From Uloborus plumipes (taxonomy: Eukaryota; Arthropoda; Arachnida; Araneae; Uloboridae): DNA of 64,000 nucleotides. The notes under the pieces are model-generated. The model made no database searches. It was not told the DNA's origin and was given only the letters and a program-made list of their open reading frames with translations. Both the position numbers and the translations under genes were made by a program. Positions 11,744-24,561 of this stretch are shown here, piece after piece; position 1 is the stretch's first letter; each line of letters begins with the position of its first letter. The stretch covers positions 1-64,000 of the forward strand of contig JAXGGA010000035.1 of assembly GCA_038373865.1 (NCBI GenBank), written 5' to 3'.

Positions 11744-12823
11744 AATTATTTAAGTTTATATAAATAGAATGCATTTTTGCCTAACCTATACTCTTAGATA
11801 CATGCACGTTTCAAACACCACCATCCTATTCGAAAAGCTCTGTATTGCGAAGAAATTTGCAGTGTGTATAAGAAGAGCAATTACAGCAAATTTAGAAAAA
11901 GCTTCGAAACAATAATTTTAGCATTATTAAATGACGCATAGAACTGTGAGCAAAGCTACCAACTCTTTTTAAGTTTGTTATGAGTAAATGTATACTGCAA
12001 GGAGGGTAAAGCACTTGGCTTTCTAGTTTTATTTTTTGAATCGAAATCCTTTTAACTGTGTTCATCAGATCTTGAGAAAAAAAATCAGAGGAATACTTTT
12101 TTTTTAAGAGGACCACTTAATGCTCCAGAAAAAGAAAAACAAATTTTCCATGCATTTCTTTTCTTGTTCAGAAAGTAATGAATTTGGCATTTATTAAAAA
12201 GTATTTCTGACAACAAATTTCCCATTTTCGAAATGCGCTTTTATAATTCTGTAATTGTTTCTCATAAAACGGAGTTGTTGTCCTACTACCAAGAATTATT
12301 TCAGAAGTTTCTCTTATCGATTTTTGGCTATTTCGTAGAAAGTTTCTCCTACGCAAGTTCGTTTACGTTTCCTCGATTCTGAATCCACTACAATAGGCTG
12401 TCTAGAAATAAGACTAAATAAAAAAATGTGTCTGAAGTGGTATTGTTAATGTTATGACATGGAGAATTCTGAGATAAGACGTATGATATTCCTTTTCACG
12501 ATGACGATCTCAAATAACAGGAAAAGGGGAGAGGGGGGGGGGACTGCAATAGGATGAAAGAATAACTGACAGACCATTTTATGACTTCTTTAAAATGCAT
12601 TTACTGTTAAAGGATTCTTTATTTATTTTAAATGCAGAAAGTTTGAACTTCATAATGCAGGAAATAAACAAGCAAACTAAGAAAACGAAGGTATTTTACA
12701 TCCATAATCACATCAGACTAAAAATGTAACATCATTATAAGAAAAAACATGAAAGAGAGAAAAGAAGAACGAAAGATAGAAAAAAAAATCGAAATAAAAT
12801 CTACTTATATTAAAAACTGAGTA
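11744..12823. other. Unassigned DNA
   Basis: A/T-rich with short frames (74 and 62 codons) that match nothing I recognise. A run of G at 12533-12541 is the only simple repeat of note. Confidence 0.45.
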
Positions 12824-13064
12824 TCTATCTATATCTGCTTCTTTCCCTTGAGCGTGCTGAATTTACTGAAACTTTCCTCGCCATCTTAAAGGCGCAAAGT
12901 GCCCGTGAAACATCTCAACAATTCGAATGAGTTTTTGATGCAGGAAAAAAGCAAAGGCACGAGCGCCTCTTAGCGAGCTTCCTTGGCGGCGAGTAGTTTC
13001 TTAAAACTTTCTTTACTACTTTGAAGGCGCGAAACGCCCATGCAACGCCGGGCTACGTGCGTAG
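12824..13064 (+). mobile_element. Short Helitron-like element
   Basis: It begins TCTATCTATATCTGCTTC after an A and ends with a possible hairpin (GCCC, loop, GGGC at about 13037-13053) followed by TACGTGCGTAG and a T. The final CTAG of the family reads GTAG here. The 241 bp body holds two related blocks, AAGGCGCAAAGTGCCCGTG and AAGGCGCGAAACGCCCATG, about 136 bases apart. The call rests on end similarity only. Confidence 0.45.
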
Positions 13065-13582
13065 TATATTTTGAAATCTTATGAACATTAAATAATATTA
13101 TATCAGAATCAGGTAAAAGTTAGGGGGGGGGGCGTTATGCATCAACATGCCGCAGGAAGCTAATCTAGCTGCCCTGGCAGCTAGTGAACGAAATAAAGAA
13201 AGAAAAAAGAAAAAAACTTTACAAGAGGAGTCCAAGTAGAAGGAAATATGTCTTTCTGTTTCAACTCGTTATTTAAGCACGACCAAATCTAATACCGTGT
13301 TTTCCTGAAAATAAGAAAGTAAAAAATTAAGCTTTTGCATGATTTCTCTAGCTACTTCTAAAACAAACCCTAATCTTTAAATCAGCCTTAGTAAATAGAT
13401 CGTCACTCAAAAGATCATCGTATGACAGTCAAATTTGAGTTTTAAATATTTGATTTAACAAAATGATTTTAAAATAATGAATTTTGATAAAAAAAATTAA
13501 TAAAATTTACGCAAAAAGAAAGAGTATAGTACCAGAGAGTGAGAAACTTCAACAAAATTTTCTTCCAACAATTGAGCAAAAA

Positions 13583-13617
<35 letters not shown>

Positions 13618-14428
13618 AATAAAAAAAAAGTGTTTTCAACAATTTTTATACAACTGCAATTGTGTTCATTGTGTCTCACCTGTCCTTCAGGTGTAAAATA
13701 AAGTAGTTTATATTACATACAGATAATTTACGGTCTAAAATAGTTTCTCTTTCTTTTTTTATCTTTTGATGAAATAAACAATTTTATTTAGTTTTTACAT
13801 AAATTTTTACTTATTAGGTTTTAATTGTCTATACATTTTCCAATTTTTGTGTTCTATTCATTAATGGATAGATGCTTAAAAGATTCATGAGAAACTATCA
13901 AATAATAAATTTCCCTGACCTTCCTAAAAGGTTATCAACTAAGAATTCCGATTGAGATATTTTTCAGCTTTGCAACATTTTGAAAAATCAAAAAAATATT
14001 CCCTCCCCCCCCCCCCACATTAAACCGAGGAATAATATCGCTATAGATCAAATCCTTTTGCGAGTTGAGGAGATTTAACGCTTTTCACTGCAAAAGGATT
14101 TATTGTTTCTAATTTTAGCCCCAAAAGGTTCTTGCCCTTTCGTTCAATCAAATCGCCATCTGAAACAATGTATATCTGTAATGCTTTTTACGTATGCTAT
14201 TTAAAATCATCTGAAATACGCTACGGGTTTTTTAGATGAAAGATGATCGAAAACTTAGAAGATATGAAATGTAATATACAATTTTTAAACTAAGGAAAAA
14301 ATGTGGCATTAAAATTAATTAAGTAAAAATTTATTATGTTTGAAAGTAAATTGCTCACTTTACAGGCGAATACTCTTACAGTAAATTTATAGCAATCTAA
14401 GGGGCTTCGAATGAAATAACTCTTCAAT
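13065..14428. other. Unassigned DNA
   Basis: Apart from the AAAT microsatellite, the region holds a C run near 14006 and A/T-rich sequence. No gene or element end recognised. Confidence 0.4.
13575..13629. repeat. AAAT microsatellite
   Basis: About ten AAAT units (13580-13620) pass into an A run. There is no SINE body upstream that I can recognise, so it is listed as a simple repeat. The 60-codon frame over it is an artefact of the repeat. Confidence 0.9.
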
Positions 14429-15540
14429 TAACAGTCTTGAATTGCAACTTCAAAAACAAATTGTTCATAAGAAAATAATTTTGACAACACTTCTTATATT
14501 CCATGAAAAAACTTGCATTCCGTCGTGCTTATTTTTTTTTGCCTATCAACAATCTTTAACTGTAGAAGCACATTTTTTATGTGCAAATACATTAGAAATC
14601 GCATCTTATGTTTTACAAGAAAAATTGAATCGTTTATTTCGAAAAGGTAACATCTCTATTTTGATCTCCTCTGTCTCTTTAGAAAATTAAACAGCGCACG
14701 GTTATATTTTTGAATGTCATAATCAATGAAAAAATGCCTTTAGTTAAGTACACAATTACTGCAATAATTTACCAAATAACCATTGATTATGACATTCAAA
14801 AATATAACCGTGCGCTGTTTAATTTTCTAAAGAGACAGAGGAGATCAAAATAGAGATGTTACCTTTTCGAAATAAACGATTCAATTATTTTCGTCACTTA
14901 TTTTCCAATTTCTTGTCTAAAATGACACATTTGGAAAAATATTGCTGATATGAAAATTATGTTGAAAAAATATCTAATATTTCACAAGAAAACTTATTTT
15001 TATGACTTATTCAGTTTTTTAATTAACGATATTAAATTGTAGAAACAGATCGCTTTTATGAACACTGTAGAAAACACATCTTATATTTCACATGAACACT
15101 TATTTTTGTCACCTTTTTTTTTCAATTCAGTTTTAAATTATACATTTTAAAAAAGAGAGTATGAAAATACTGATGAAAATACATCTTATATTTCACATGA
15201 AAATTTTTTCTTAGTTACTTTTTTGTTAGCTGTATAAAATTGCATCTCCGGAAACATATTGTCTACATGAAAATACCGTGTAATACACTTGTATTTTTCA
15301 AAACAACTTCTTTCTCCTCACTTTTATTCCTTAATTAACAGTCTTAAACCGCACTTTTGTAAAAATAAATGTTGATATGAAAAGTGTTGAAAACAAGTCT
15401 TGTATTTTACAAGAAAACTTATTTTCCTCACTTTGTCTTTTTCAATTAACATACTTGAACTGTATCTTTGGGAAGAGATTGTACAAATAAAAGTGCTACT
15501 AAAAATACGCGATTTTTTTTTTGGTTACGTTTTTTTCTTT
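14429..15540. repeat. Degenerate tandem repeat, unit about 100-111 bp
   Basis: An anchor of the form TTAACAGTCTTGAATTGC returns as TTAACGATATTAAATTG (15022), TTCAGTTTTAAATTAT (15125), TTAGCTGTATAAAATTGC (15226), TTAACAGTCTTAAACCGC (15336) and TTAACATACTTGAACTG (15446). Between anchors is a second shared phrase, CTTATATTTCACATGAAAAC. Spacing is about 100-111 bases. The array is interrupted by the inverted repeat at 14623-14886. The 82-codon frame at 14442-14690 lies in the array and the first arm. Confidence 0.75.
14623..14886. repeat. Perfect 106 bp inverted repeat with 52 bp spacer
   Basis: The arm 14623-14728 is matched base for base, by eye, by the reverse complement at 14781-14886. The spacer is 14729-14780. 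The arms include GTAACATCTCTATTTTGATC and AACAGCGCACGGTTATATTT. Outer flanks fall back into the tandem repeat, so the structure looks like a local inverted duplication rather than an inserted element. Confidence 0.92.
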
Positions 15541-15564
15541 TATTTTTTTTATTTACCGTAAGTA

Positions 15565-15972
15565 CACTGCAGAAAATGAACTGTTGTTTTTACAGTATAA
15601 TACTGATAGCCGAGGTTCCAATTTAAAACTGTAAAATGCACTGTTATAGACTGTAAAGCTAGCAATTTTACAGTTTCTCACTGTAATGTTAGAAATTTTG
15701 CAGTTTATTGCCGTAAAATATAGCTGTATTATAATGTAAAAACAACAGTATAATACTGGCAGCAGAGGTTCCAGTTTGAAACTGTAAAATGCACTGTGAT
15801 AAACTGTAAAATTAGTAATTTTACAGTTTGTGACTAAAATGAGCAATTTTACAATTTAGTACTATACAAGTAGCAATTTGACGGTTTATTACTGTAAAAT
15901 TAGTTATTTTTAGTTTATTACTACAAAATTAGCGGTATTTTCCAGCAAAAACAACATTCATTTTTTACAGTG
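15565..15972. mobile_element. ACAGT hairpin-unit element, copy 2 (complete)
   Basis: This copy has both ends: CACTGCAGAAAATGAACTG on the left and ACATTCATTTTTTACAGTG on the right, an imperfect terminal inverted repeat that extends outward into GTAAGTA / TACTTAC. Inside are tandem ACAGT...ACTGT hairpin units and two copies of the phrase GAGGTTCCARTTTRAAACTG. The frame 15553-15846 (minus) is a translation of this repeat. The superfamily is not identifiable from the ends alone. Confidence 0.8.
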
Positions 15973-16656
15973 TACTTACAAACCGGTTGCTAACTTTTCT
16001 CAGAAAAAGAAAAGTAGGTACTAAGAAAAATAGTGAGTGACGACAACTTTCACCACTTTCTGTTATGTTTCAGAACTCTCTCTCTTCACTTCAGATCAAA
16101 GATAGGCTAAACTCACTACGATTGCTCAGTCGGAACGTCACCAAAAGTCGATTTAGAGAGAACAGCTGGCAGACCCAGACACATCATACTCTGAGAGAGA
16201 TAGGGCTGACATGCTAAAAGGGGGAAATGAGTTATTTAAATGAAGGCCATTCATCGTTCGAATGATTTAAAGGTTTGAAGCGAGGAACGGCTTTTTACCC
16301 CGCACATTTTAAATAAAAATATATTATTCTATGAAAAAGTAATAAAAAATTGCACACAAGTGAAGATTTAATTAATTGAGTGAAATGTATCTGATATGGG
16401 GTAACTCATAATTCAGATCGTCAACCGAAAGCTTAATGTTTGCTATTTGGCTGGGTAAAGAAATATATTTTGTAGAGAGCTTGCAATTTCCATAACGGAA
16501 ATAATCGTCTGGAAATAATGACTAATTGCTGCTCAATATTTTGCTGAAACTGATTGAACAATTTATTTTGCAAAATTTGTTTCGTATTGACGAATCTAAT
16601 TGCTCACTTTTTATTGCTTTTATATCAAAGTTCGTACTGAACTAACTTTTCACGTG
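15973..16656. other. Unassigned DNA
   Basis: The stretch 16070-16230 is more complex, with CTCTCTCTC and GAGAGAGATAGGG, and resembles non-coding unique DNA. No gene recognised. Confidence 0.4.
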
Positions 16657-16658
16657 TA

Positions 16659-17307
16659 GGGGAATCTGGGGCAAAGTGAAATAGCGAGGCAAAAATAGTT
16701 CGCAGTTTCCAAACCTCAGTCCGCAGTTCGCACACACTTTTTCAAAAATATTTCAACTACTTTCTTAAACATGTGGCTGCTTCCAGTTAAAAACTAAATA
16801 GATCTAAAATTCAATGAAAACAGTAATACAGGTAATATTCAAGATTCAGAACACATATTGTCTTGTCAATGGTTTATCAATAATAATTTTTGAAAATGAT
16901 AAAAATTTCGCGATTAACATTTTTGGTACTAATTGAAATCTACTAATGTAAAGTGTAGTGCTACTAAAGTTAAAATTTGGCACACTCTAATTTTACATAT
17001 TAAATGCAATGCAACAAGTGCACGCGGGGAAAACTGAAACAGTTCACCTGGTTTACTTATTCACTCATATATTAGATTGCTTACGTATTTCTTCATTGAT
17101 CAATTCATCTATATTACTCCATTCATTGATTCCCTTATTCGTTCATTCATTCACTTATTTACTGATTTATTCACTATTTTGTTAGCTTACTTGTTTTCAC
17201 TGACATATTAATTTATTCAATTTTTTTTTATTCGTTAAAAAATTCATGATTATTATTATTATTTTTACGTTCATTTAAAGAAAGGTAATTCCCCACATTC
17301 CCCAACC
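16659..17307. mobile_element. TA-flanked MITE, GGGGCAAAGTG family, copy C
   Basis: The left end reads TA then GGGGAATCTGGGGCAAAGTG at 16657 onward, and the right end mirrors it as CCCCACATTCCCCAACC then TA at 17308-17309. The interior has TCATTCATTCACTTATT-type repeats, matching copy A's A/T run in the opposite orientation. No open frame. Confidence 0.72.
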
Positions 17308-17309
17308 TA

Positions 17310-18367
17310 CATTTAAAAAATAATAATTTTGAAAGAAAATTAAAAAAAAAAAAAAAATCAAATGGGTTTCATTGCTTCTGAAAATAAGAATATTATGTTG
17401 CCGAATCCTTTACTTTTCGATGGTTTTTTAGTATAACTCCTTTTCAAATGTTACACGTAAATAACAATTTCCCCTAATATTACCATTGAATAAAGACGCT
17501 CATTAGCCAATGTCACGATACTCATTACACAAATTAGACAATAGCGCAGGGTTAAGATAATCCATGCTTAGTTTTATTAAATTTATTAATACACGATATT
17601 TATCAGCATAATCCAGATACCCAATTGTGAAGGGAGGCAATTAGAGATATTTATCTCTTTTTAGGAGGAGGTTCCCGCTTAGGGGGGGGGGGGTCTTGGT
17701 ATTTAATGAGGGAGGGGGGGCGTTCCATTGCCTAAGGTTTAAATGAAGAGTTTTAACAGAGTTTATCGTTTATGAAGTTTCAATATTTGTACATCGTAGT
17801 GCTTTGTGAGCTCCTCAGCTTTGAAGCCCCGCCAAAAACTTTTATGTCACTAATCGTTGCGACGCGACAAGAAGTCCCATGATTTTTTTATCGACGTCTA
17901 CTCGGAGTGAAATGCAAACAAAAGACACCGAATAATATTCCGTTCACGCAGACATTTATTAGATACAGCTAACTGAACCAGCTGGTGAAAAGGGAAAAAA
18001 ACGAAGTGGCTCCTTTTCCGAAAGTGAAGCAATATTCGATTTTAAACCAATGGCAGACTGGAAAACGAGGAAATGTTTCCTGTTTCACGTAATTCATAGC
18101 ACGTGTCGTTGCAGTCTGCTGGCCGTCTAATGTTATTACATCATAAGCTGTCCAGAACATTTTTTGCTGAAAAAAATGCACTAAGTATTTGAGAGACGAT
18201 CTGTCTTGTTTAACTACGTATTGTTTTCATGCTGCCGCCCATGTTTGACTTGTAGAAGCAATACTTACATGAAATGAGTTTAACCGTCAAAGATTTGTAA
18301 TCCATATTGCGATAGACATGACTTTTCTTAAGGCAAATAAGTGACTGTTAACTGAATTAGCGCAAGT
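17310..18367. other. Unassigned DNA with G-rich runs
   Basis: G runs at 17682-17694 and 17711-17719. The stretch 17790-18180 is more complex, but its 70-codon minus frame (17969-18181) is not recognisable. Confidence 0.4.
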
Positions 18368-18763
18368 ATACTGCAAACAAATAAAATGTTGTTTTTGCAG
18401 TATAATACCGGCAGCAGAGGTTTCAGTTAAAAACTAAATGCGCAGTAATAAATTGTAAAATTAGCAATTTTAGAGTTTATTACCACAATTTTACAGTTTA
18501 TAACCACAAAATTAGCTGTATTATATTGTTAAAGGAATATTATAATACTGGCAGTAGAGTTTCCAGTTTAAAACTGTAAAACTCACAGTAATCAACTGTA
18601 AAAGTATCCCTTTTACAGTTTATTATTGTAAAATTAGCAATTTTGCAGTTTATTACTGTAAAATTAGCAATTTTAGTTGATTACTGTAAAATTGGCAATT
18701 TTTACAGTGTGTTACTGTGAAATTAGCTGTATAATACTGTAAAACATCTATTTTTACAGAGTA
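18368..18763. mobile_element. ACAGT hairpin-unit element, copy 3
   Basis: It opens TACTGCAAACAAATAAAATG with TTGTTTTTGCAG and closes with ATCTATTTTTACAGAGTA. Both ends are decayed versions of the copy 2 termini. The inside has at least six ACAGTTTATTACTGTAAAATT units. Orientation is undefined because the units are palindromic. Confidence 0.75.
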
Positions 18764-19179
18764 GCTACATGATTTAATTTCAGTAAGCAGTCAAATGTGT
18801 ACACGCAGCTTAATAATTGGAGATATTGCTGTGTGTGTGCACACAGTATCTAGCATTCTCCAGAAAATCGAGGCATTGTAAAGTATGCACCAACGAATAA
18901 TTCTGACTAATGAAAGCATTTTTGGCCCAAATTTTCTTAACACATAAATTATGAAATTCATATCAAAAAAGGAAAATTTTCACTATTTCATCTTAATTGC
19001 AGAGATCTTATGCATTCTATTGTTTAAAAGTATAAATGGAAAAGATGGTGAATCTCTTAAGAATTTCAAATCACTATTACCGTAATTTCTTTTTCTTTAT
19101 CTCGGAACGTAGGCAGTAAATTAATATTCTGAACCGATATGTAAGTGAAATACAAGTTGTAGGGTGAAAGCACCAAATA

Positions 19180-20743
19180 CACTAGGTGGCCAAAAGTATC
19201 CGGACACTTTCAAAAATTCACATTTTTACATATAGCTCGAAAAATAAGAGATCAATTGTTCGTTAACTTTAGTCATACAAAATATAGGCTTCACCGAACA
19301 TTTCCAAGTTGAAATTAAATTACCCTTGCATTTGGGGGACGACAAGAAGGGGGGTTGAAAGTAAAACCGCTTTTTGACCATAACTCTTCGAAAATAGCTC
19401 GGAATAAGCTATCAATTTCAGTAATTAATTAGCATACTATGTATAATTACTGTACAAATTTTTATGAACGTACCACTCTTACTTCCGAAGATATGAAACA
19501 TTTTTTAAAAAATGGCAATTTTATTTGAAGGGTTTTTGCTCATAACACGCAGAGTTTTTGATCAAACCTTATCAAAACTTCACGAAAAATGACAAAATAC
19601 AAGAGAAAGAACGTACTAAAACGGTAAATAAAAATATTAAAAATCTGATGAGATATGAACGTTAAAAGGAAATATTTTTTCACGGCGCATGCGCGAGCGA
19701 CAGAAATTTGTAACTACAAAAATATTGTACTCTGATTTATTCTTCATCTTATAAAAAAAGTTTCAGTTGAATATCATGAAAATTGAAAAAGATATCAGCG
19801 ATCTAGTGAGCTGTATTTCATTCATTCGCAGACAATACATAAAAAGTGAGGGTCTGTCCACGAAGAGCTATTTTTAAATTAAAGGTTATTGCGTCATCGT
19901 TCAAAACCAACGTTTCAGGGGGTGTCCGGATGCTTTTGGCCACCTACGTATAAGGTCTTTTTGGCCGAATAGGCGAAATGTGACTTCTATGCCGAATATA
20001 AATTTTCAAACTGTATACAAGTTAACATTGAAGAAAATGCTCAATTGTCACTACACTATTTATGGAGAACCCCTTGCCATTTATGTATTGTCTGCGAATG
20101 AATGAATTACAGCTCACTCGATCGCTGACATCTTTTTCAATTTTTACGATATTCAACTGGAACTTTTTTTATAAGATGCAGTACAAACCAGGCTACAATA
20201 TTTTTGTAGTTATAAATTTCTGTCGTTCGCGCATGCGCCGTGAAAAATTATTTCCTTTTAACGTTCATATCTCATCGGATTTTCAATATTTTTATTTACC
20301 GTTTTAGTATGTTCTTTCTCTTGTATTTTGTCATTTTTCCTGAAGTTTTGATAAGGTTTGATCAAAAACTCTGCGTGTTATGAGCAAAAACCCTTCAAAT
20401 AAAATTGCCATTTTTTAAAAAATGTTTCATATCTTCGGAAGTAAGAGTGGTACGTTCATAAAAATTTGTACAGTAATTATACATAGTATGCTAATTAATT
20501 ACTGAAATTGATAGCTTATTCCGAGCTATTTTCGAAGAGTTATGGTCAAAAAGCGGTTTTACTTTCAACCCCCCTTCTTGTCGTCCCCCAAATGCAAGGG
20601 TAATTTAATTTCAACTTGGAAATGTTCGGTGAAACCTATATTTTGTATGACTAAAGTTAAAGAACAATTGATCACTTATTTTTCGAGCTATATGTAAAAA
20701 TGTGAATTTTCGAAAGTGTCCGGATACTTTTGGCCACCTAGTG
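19180..20743. mobile_element. Inverted pair of Tc1/mariner-like MITEs forming a 1.56 kb foldback
   Basis: The outer ends are perfect inverted repeats, CACTAGGTGGCCAAAAGTAT, flanked by TA at 19178-19179 and 20744-20745. A complete 769 bp unit occupies 19180-19948, its right end reading GGCCACCTACG followed by TA. A second, inverted copy lacking about 110 bases at its inner end covers about 20082-20743. The arms match closely throughout, including the words CATGCGCGAGCGACAG and CATTTGGGGGACGACAAG. Either one MITE landed beside another in opposite orientation, or the pair moves as one foldback unit. The 81-codon frame at 20062-20307 is part of an arm. Confidence 0.9.
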
Positions 20744-20745
20744 TA

Positions 20746-21104
20746 TATGGAGTCATTTGTTTTTGTCATCTACAACTAACATGATTAAGAAAAAAAAAGT
20801 CTTAAAATTCAGTAAATAATAAATTCAGGATACCGGGAGCCAGATTAAGTACAGTTCAGTTTGATCAGTTTGAAAGAGTTAAATAAAAAGTTCAGCCATG
20901 AATTTTCATTTTGAAAAAGTCCAGAAAAGGTTTCTTTACACGGGATGGCAGTTATCTCTATGGCTGTGGAGGTGTGACATAGTAAATCCGCCACTGAAGA
21001 TAAAGGTTATAGTCATTGTGCCAATTTCTTCTTCTTCGACCTAAACATAAATGACCTCGCCCAAGGTCAGGAGTCAAATTGCGAGATATGAATTGTCAAG
21101 AGCT
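20746..21104. other. Unassigned DNA
   Basis: No recognisable feature between the foldback and the small MITE. Confidence 0.4.
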
Positions 21105-21349
21105 ATGCTGCCGTGCTAAGCACATAAGTCGTATCTGCACATTTTAACAAAATTGAGTTATCGCCACCAGGTAGCTCGTTGTGACGTATTTTACCAAAAC
21201 ACAAAGTCTTATGGTCATTTAAGAACGTGAAATATTTTTAAAAAATTTCTGAAAAAGTATCATCTGCATCAAATAGACGGTGGAGCAAAACTTTAAACAG
21301 TAATACCTCAATTTGAACGCGACCACTTTCGCGCTTAGCACGGTAGCAT
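21105..21349. mobile_element. Small MITE with ATGCTGCCGTGCTAAGC ends
   Basis: ATGCTGCCGTGCTAAGC at 21105-21121 is mirrored as GCTTAGCACGGTAGCAT at 21333-21349, one mismatch in 17. The 245 bp interior has no open frame. No target duplication is clear, so the superfamily is left open. Confidence 0.6.
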
Positions 21350-24300
21350 GGTCTGATATAGAAGCAAATCGTTGCAAAAAGTACGGCTTTTCTACATGAA
21401 AACAACTTTAAAAACCGTTTTCATAAGATACAAACAACCTTCTGTATAAAACAGAACTTGTATTCATGGGCAAATAGTTTGAGATAAAAACTTGTTGGGC
21501 AGTTTAAAAAAAAAAAAAAAAAAAAGCAAAAGTTGAGTTCTAATGAACTGGCATGCAAATTAAGCCCCGCATCAACTACAAAATAAAATGTATGTTCAGA
21601 ATAAATGATTCTCAAACTTTAATTAATTACATTTAGAAAGTGAAAAAAAAAACGAAACTTATGACAAACAAGTTATGAATATCCCAACCAGGCGTGACAG
21701 TCAAAATCACACGACGCAGGCGTTCTTGGGGCCCAGAGAATGATCATTCGTTAAGTGAATTCAAGCCCCATAATAAGGAGGACATTTTTTTAATCACACA
21801 TTAATTTATGTTAATTTTTTATGTTGCAGCCCGATATGGTATATTTGGCGTGTGCACAGCTCGATAGGAAAAAAAAGTTGAAGCGGCTGACTTAATGTAT
21901 CTTCTTTGCTATTTGGTCTTTTCTTCTCATTGATGACAGGTCGTCTTCAGTTGGACAGGCCCGTCATTTTGGGAAGTCATAATGGCACTCAGCGAATGAA
22001 AAAAAGTGTTAAAATTTTTAAAAAAATCTGCAGAAAATTTAAACATGTTTGGAACATGCTTCAAAAAACCTGTAGAATATTTTGAGAAAACTAAAAGAAA
22101 AATAAAGGTAGTTTTTCTGCATTTTATATCGAAGACAAAATGCAGATTTTTTTCTGTCTTCTGAAAGTATGCAGAAATATTTTAAAAGCTTAAAAAATAT
22201 ATAGATATAAAATAAACACCTTCTGCAGGTAATTTAGCTGGGCGTGACTAGGAAAAATTATTGTTTTAACAACATGGGAAAGGTTTTTGCGGTATTCCTA
22301 TAAAATTTGCATAGTGTATACAACTTTTGCACTTCCCCCCACCCCCAGGAAAAATCCTAAATGACGGATATATTGCACTTCGACCCTGAGCAGAGCCGTG
22401 CTCAATAGTTAGTACATAAAAAATTAAAACTAAAAATATGGTCGGATACAAATAGTAAATTGTGTATTCCGAACTTACAGCTTCGTTCTGATGTTGTTTC
22501 AATACCACTTGCATCTTTTTCACATTATTACATACGTAAAATATAAGATAATGTACATCTAAATAAGTACTTGGTACCTTTTAATTAAGGGGACTTGGGA
22601 GTTTTAGATATTTATTGGAAATTTAAAAGGCTTCCACTGACGTCTCTTTATATTAATCACTTATTTAAAAATAAAAAAAAAATGCACGAAAAACATAGAT
22701 TTGATAAAAAATTTAAAGACTAATTTTGTTGTCTTTTTCTTTCTTTTTAAAATTCATTTAAAATACTTGTCAAATACTTCTGGAGGTGATATAAAATACC
22801 CCATTTTGAAGCACAAATCAACATAGATGTCCTGTATCGTTCCAATAATATGACGTCCCAATTTTGAAACATCTTGAATCAATAATCCATTGCCTTGAAA
22901 GTAATATTCTTCTAAATGGAAACGCAAAACATTCCAATGGATCCCGTTTGATTAATCTTATAATGAGAATAGCAACGTCTAGTTAGTAGCGAACAAACCG
23001 TATTTTTGTCATCAGAGAAGTCATCTCTTAGGATCTTTGTATAAAAACACCGTCATAATGTTATGACAGATTCAGAATAATGTCAGATTTCACAACATAT
23101 TTATTCCATCCCAAGCCGTCCTCACAGCAATGGTTCTTCGATTCACGGATCTTATTAACTTGAAATACCTGTCTAGACCATCCTGGGTTCTTAATCTAAG
23201 CCTTTATTTCAAGTGTTTACTGAAACATTTCTTAGTAAAGCTCTTTTCCTCTGATAGTTCAAGTGGCATAACAATAATATGATAGGCAGCACCATTTAGT
23301 TTAATAAATCTGACACTGTCTTTATCCTGGAAGGAATTGCAGAAGCCTCTTATTCGTCGTGTTGTTGATTCTTTGCCACTTGTCTAACTATTTACTCCCT
23401 TCAAAAATTTGAAGCGACAATCTTTAAGGCAAAGCCCTGGGTCAAAAGCTTAACATAGCAGCATAAAGCGACTATCTTAAAGAACACTTTAACCAAAGTT
23501 TATTTATAAACAGCTTTTCATTCTTCCTATTATCTTAGGTAGTCATGCCAGAAAGTGAAAATCGATTTTACTGATCAATCTCATATCGCCAATGTTCATA
23601 TTGGCGACAATCATAAAAATAGTTGCTGAATTCGTAACAAATGCGTTATATAAAAAAATTGTCACGTCAAATACTATCACTGAAATCCATGTTAGCGATA
23701 AACAGAAGTGTAATAACAAATGCATGGAATAAAATAAAAATTACAAAAAAAAAAAAAAAAAACATGCATATTTTTTTTTTTTTACAAATTAGGTTTGATT
23801 TAATTTTTATTTGAACGAACAAATAGGCTGTAACGTAAAGCAATAAAGTAATAGATTTTAATGAATCACAAAATAAATGATAAGGATAAAATTAGACAAA
23901 TATTTAAAGACTTTCTCTGTCATAATATCTGCCGATTCCTCTTTTTAATAAGGGGCGCATTTTTAAAGTAAGTACCGTTTTGATGTAAATAAATAACAGA
24001 CAGAAATATCCTTACAATTGTATTTTTATATGAAAGCCTATACCTTAAACTACTTTTCTACATAAGTGAAATTAAAAGTAAGGTACTTATCATATAATAC
24101 AATCAGCATTAAAAAGCGTCCATCGATTGAGAGTGCCGCCGACTGTTAGGTACGCGCTGTAATTCGTTTTTTAACTGTAAAAGTGTTAAACGCTATTGAT
24201 ATTCATCGCGAGACTTCTTCAGTACATGGTAAAACCATTATTAGCAATGGAATAGTTAGGATTTTGGTCCTAGCGTTCAAAGATTGCCACTCTAATGTGC

Positions 24301-24360
24301 ACACCAAAGAACGGAGTGTGGTCAACCTTTCTCCATTGATGAAGATTTTGTGAAAAAGCA
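21350..24360. other. Three kilobases of unassigned DNA
   Basis: I recognise no transposon end or gene. Features of note are homopolymer A runs (21504-21524, 23744-23761), T runs (23770-23783) and repeated short phrases such as GCAGAAA. Short frames (85 codons at 22266 minus, 60 at 23543 minus) carry no known motif. CATATCGCCAATG...TTGGCGACAATC near 23584-23612 is a small inverted word of the TTGGCGA type. Confidence 0.4.
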
Positions 24361-24561
24361 GCCCAGATCGGCATCCAGTAACTACTACATGTTTTTTCAT
24401 CTGAAGCAGCACCTAGGCGGCTTGCTAGTGCCACGAAAATGACGGTGATGTCAGGATCAACGCAATGCAGTGGCGGCATATTTCTTTGAAGAAGGACTTT
24501 AAAACTCATTGTACGATATGTTAAGTGTCGTTCTATTGGTATCAATTATGTAGAAAAGTAG
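24361..24561 (+). pseudogene. Mariner transposase C-terminal remnant
   Basis: The plus strand encodes SNYYMFFHLKQHLGG, close to the conserved mariner block following the third catalytic position (family form: SDY-F--LK-HLGGK). After about 25 degraded codons and a frameshift come FFEEGL and, in another frame, LIVRYVKCRSIGINYVEK with a stop at 24559-24561. That RYxKC...YVEK tail is the usual mariner C-terminus. Stops and frameshifts make it non-functional. Both catalytic aspartates upstream are missing or unreadable. Overlapping minus-strand frames (91 and 69 codons) are antisense shadows. A MITE starts 130 bases downstream, but no link between them is shown. Confidence 0.75.

Noticed and set aside
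15553..15846. 97-codon frame similar to the one at 45632-45817
   Set aside because: Both are translations of ACAGT hairpin-unit elements, in opposite strands relative to each other.
24270..24545. 91-codon minus frame
   Set aside because: It is antisense to the mariner transposase remnant on the plus strand.
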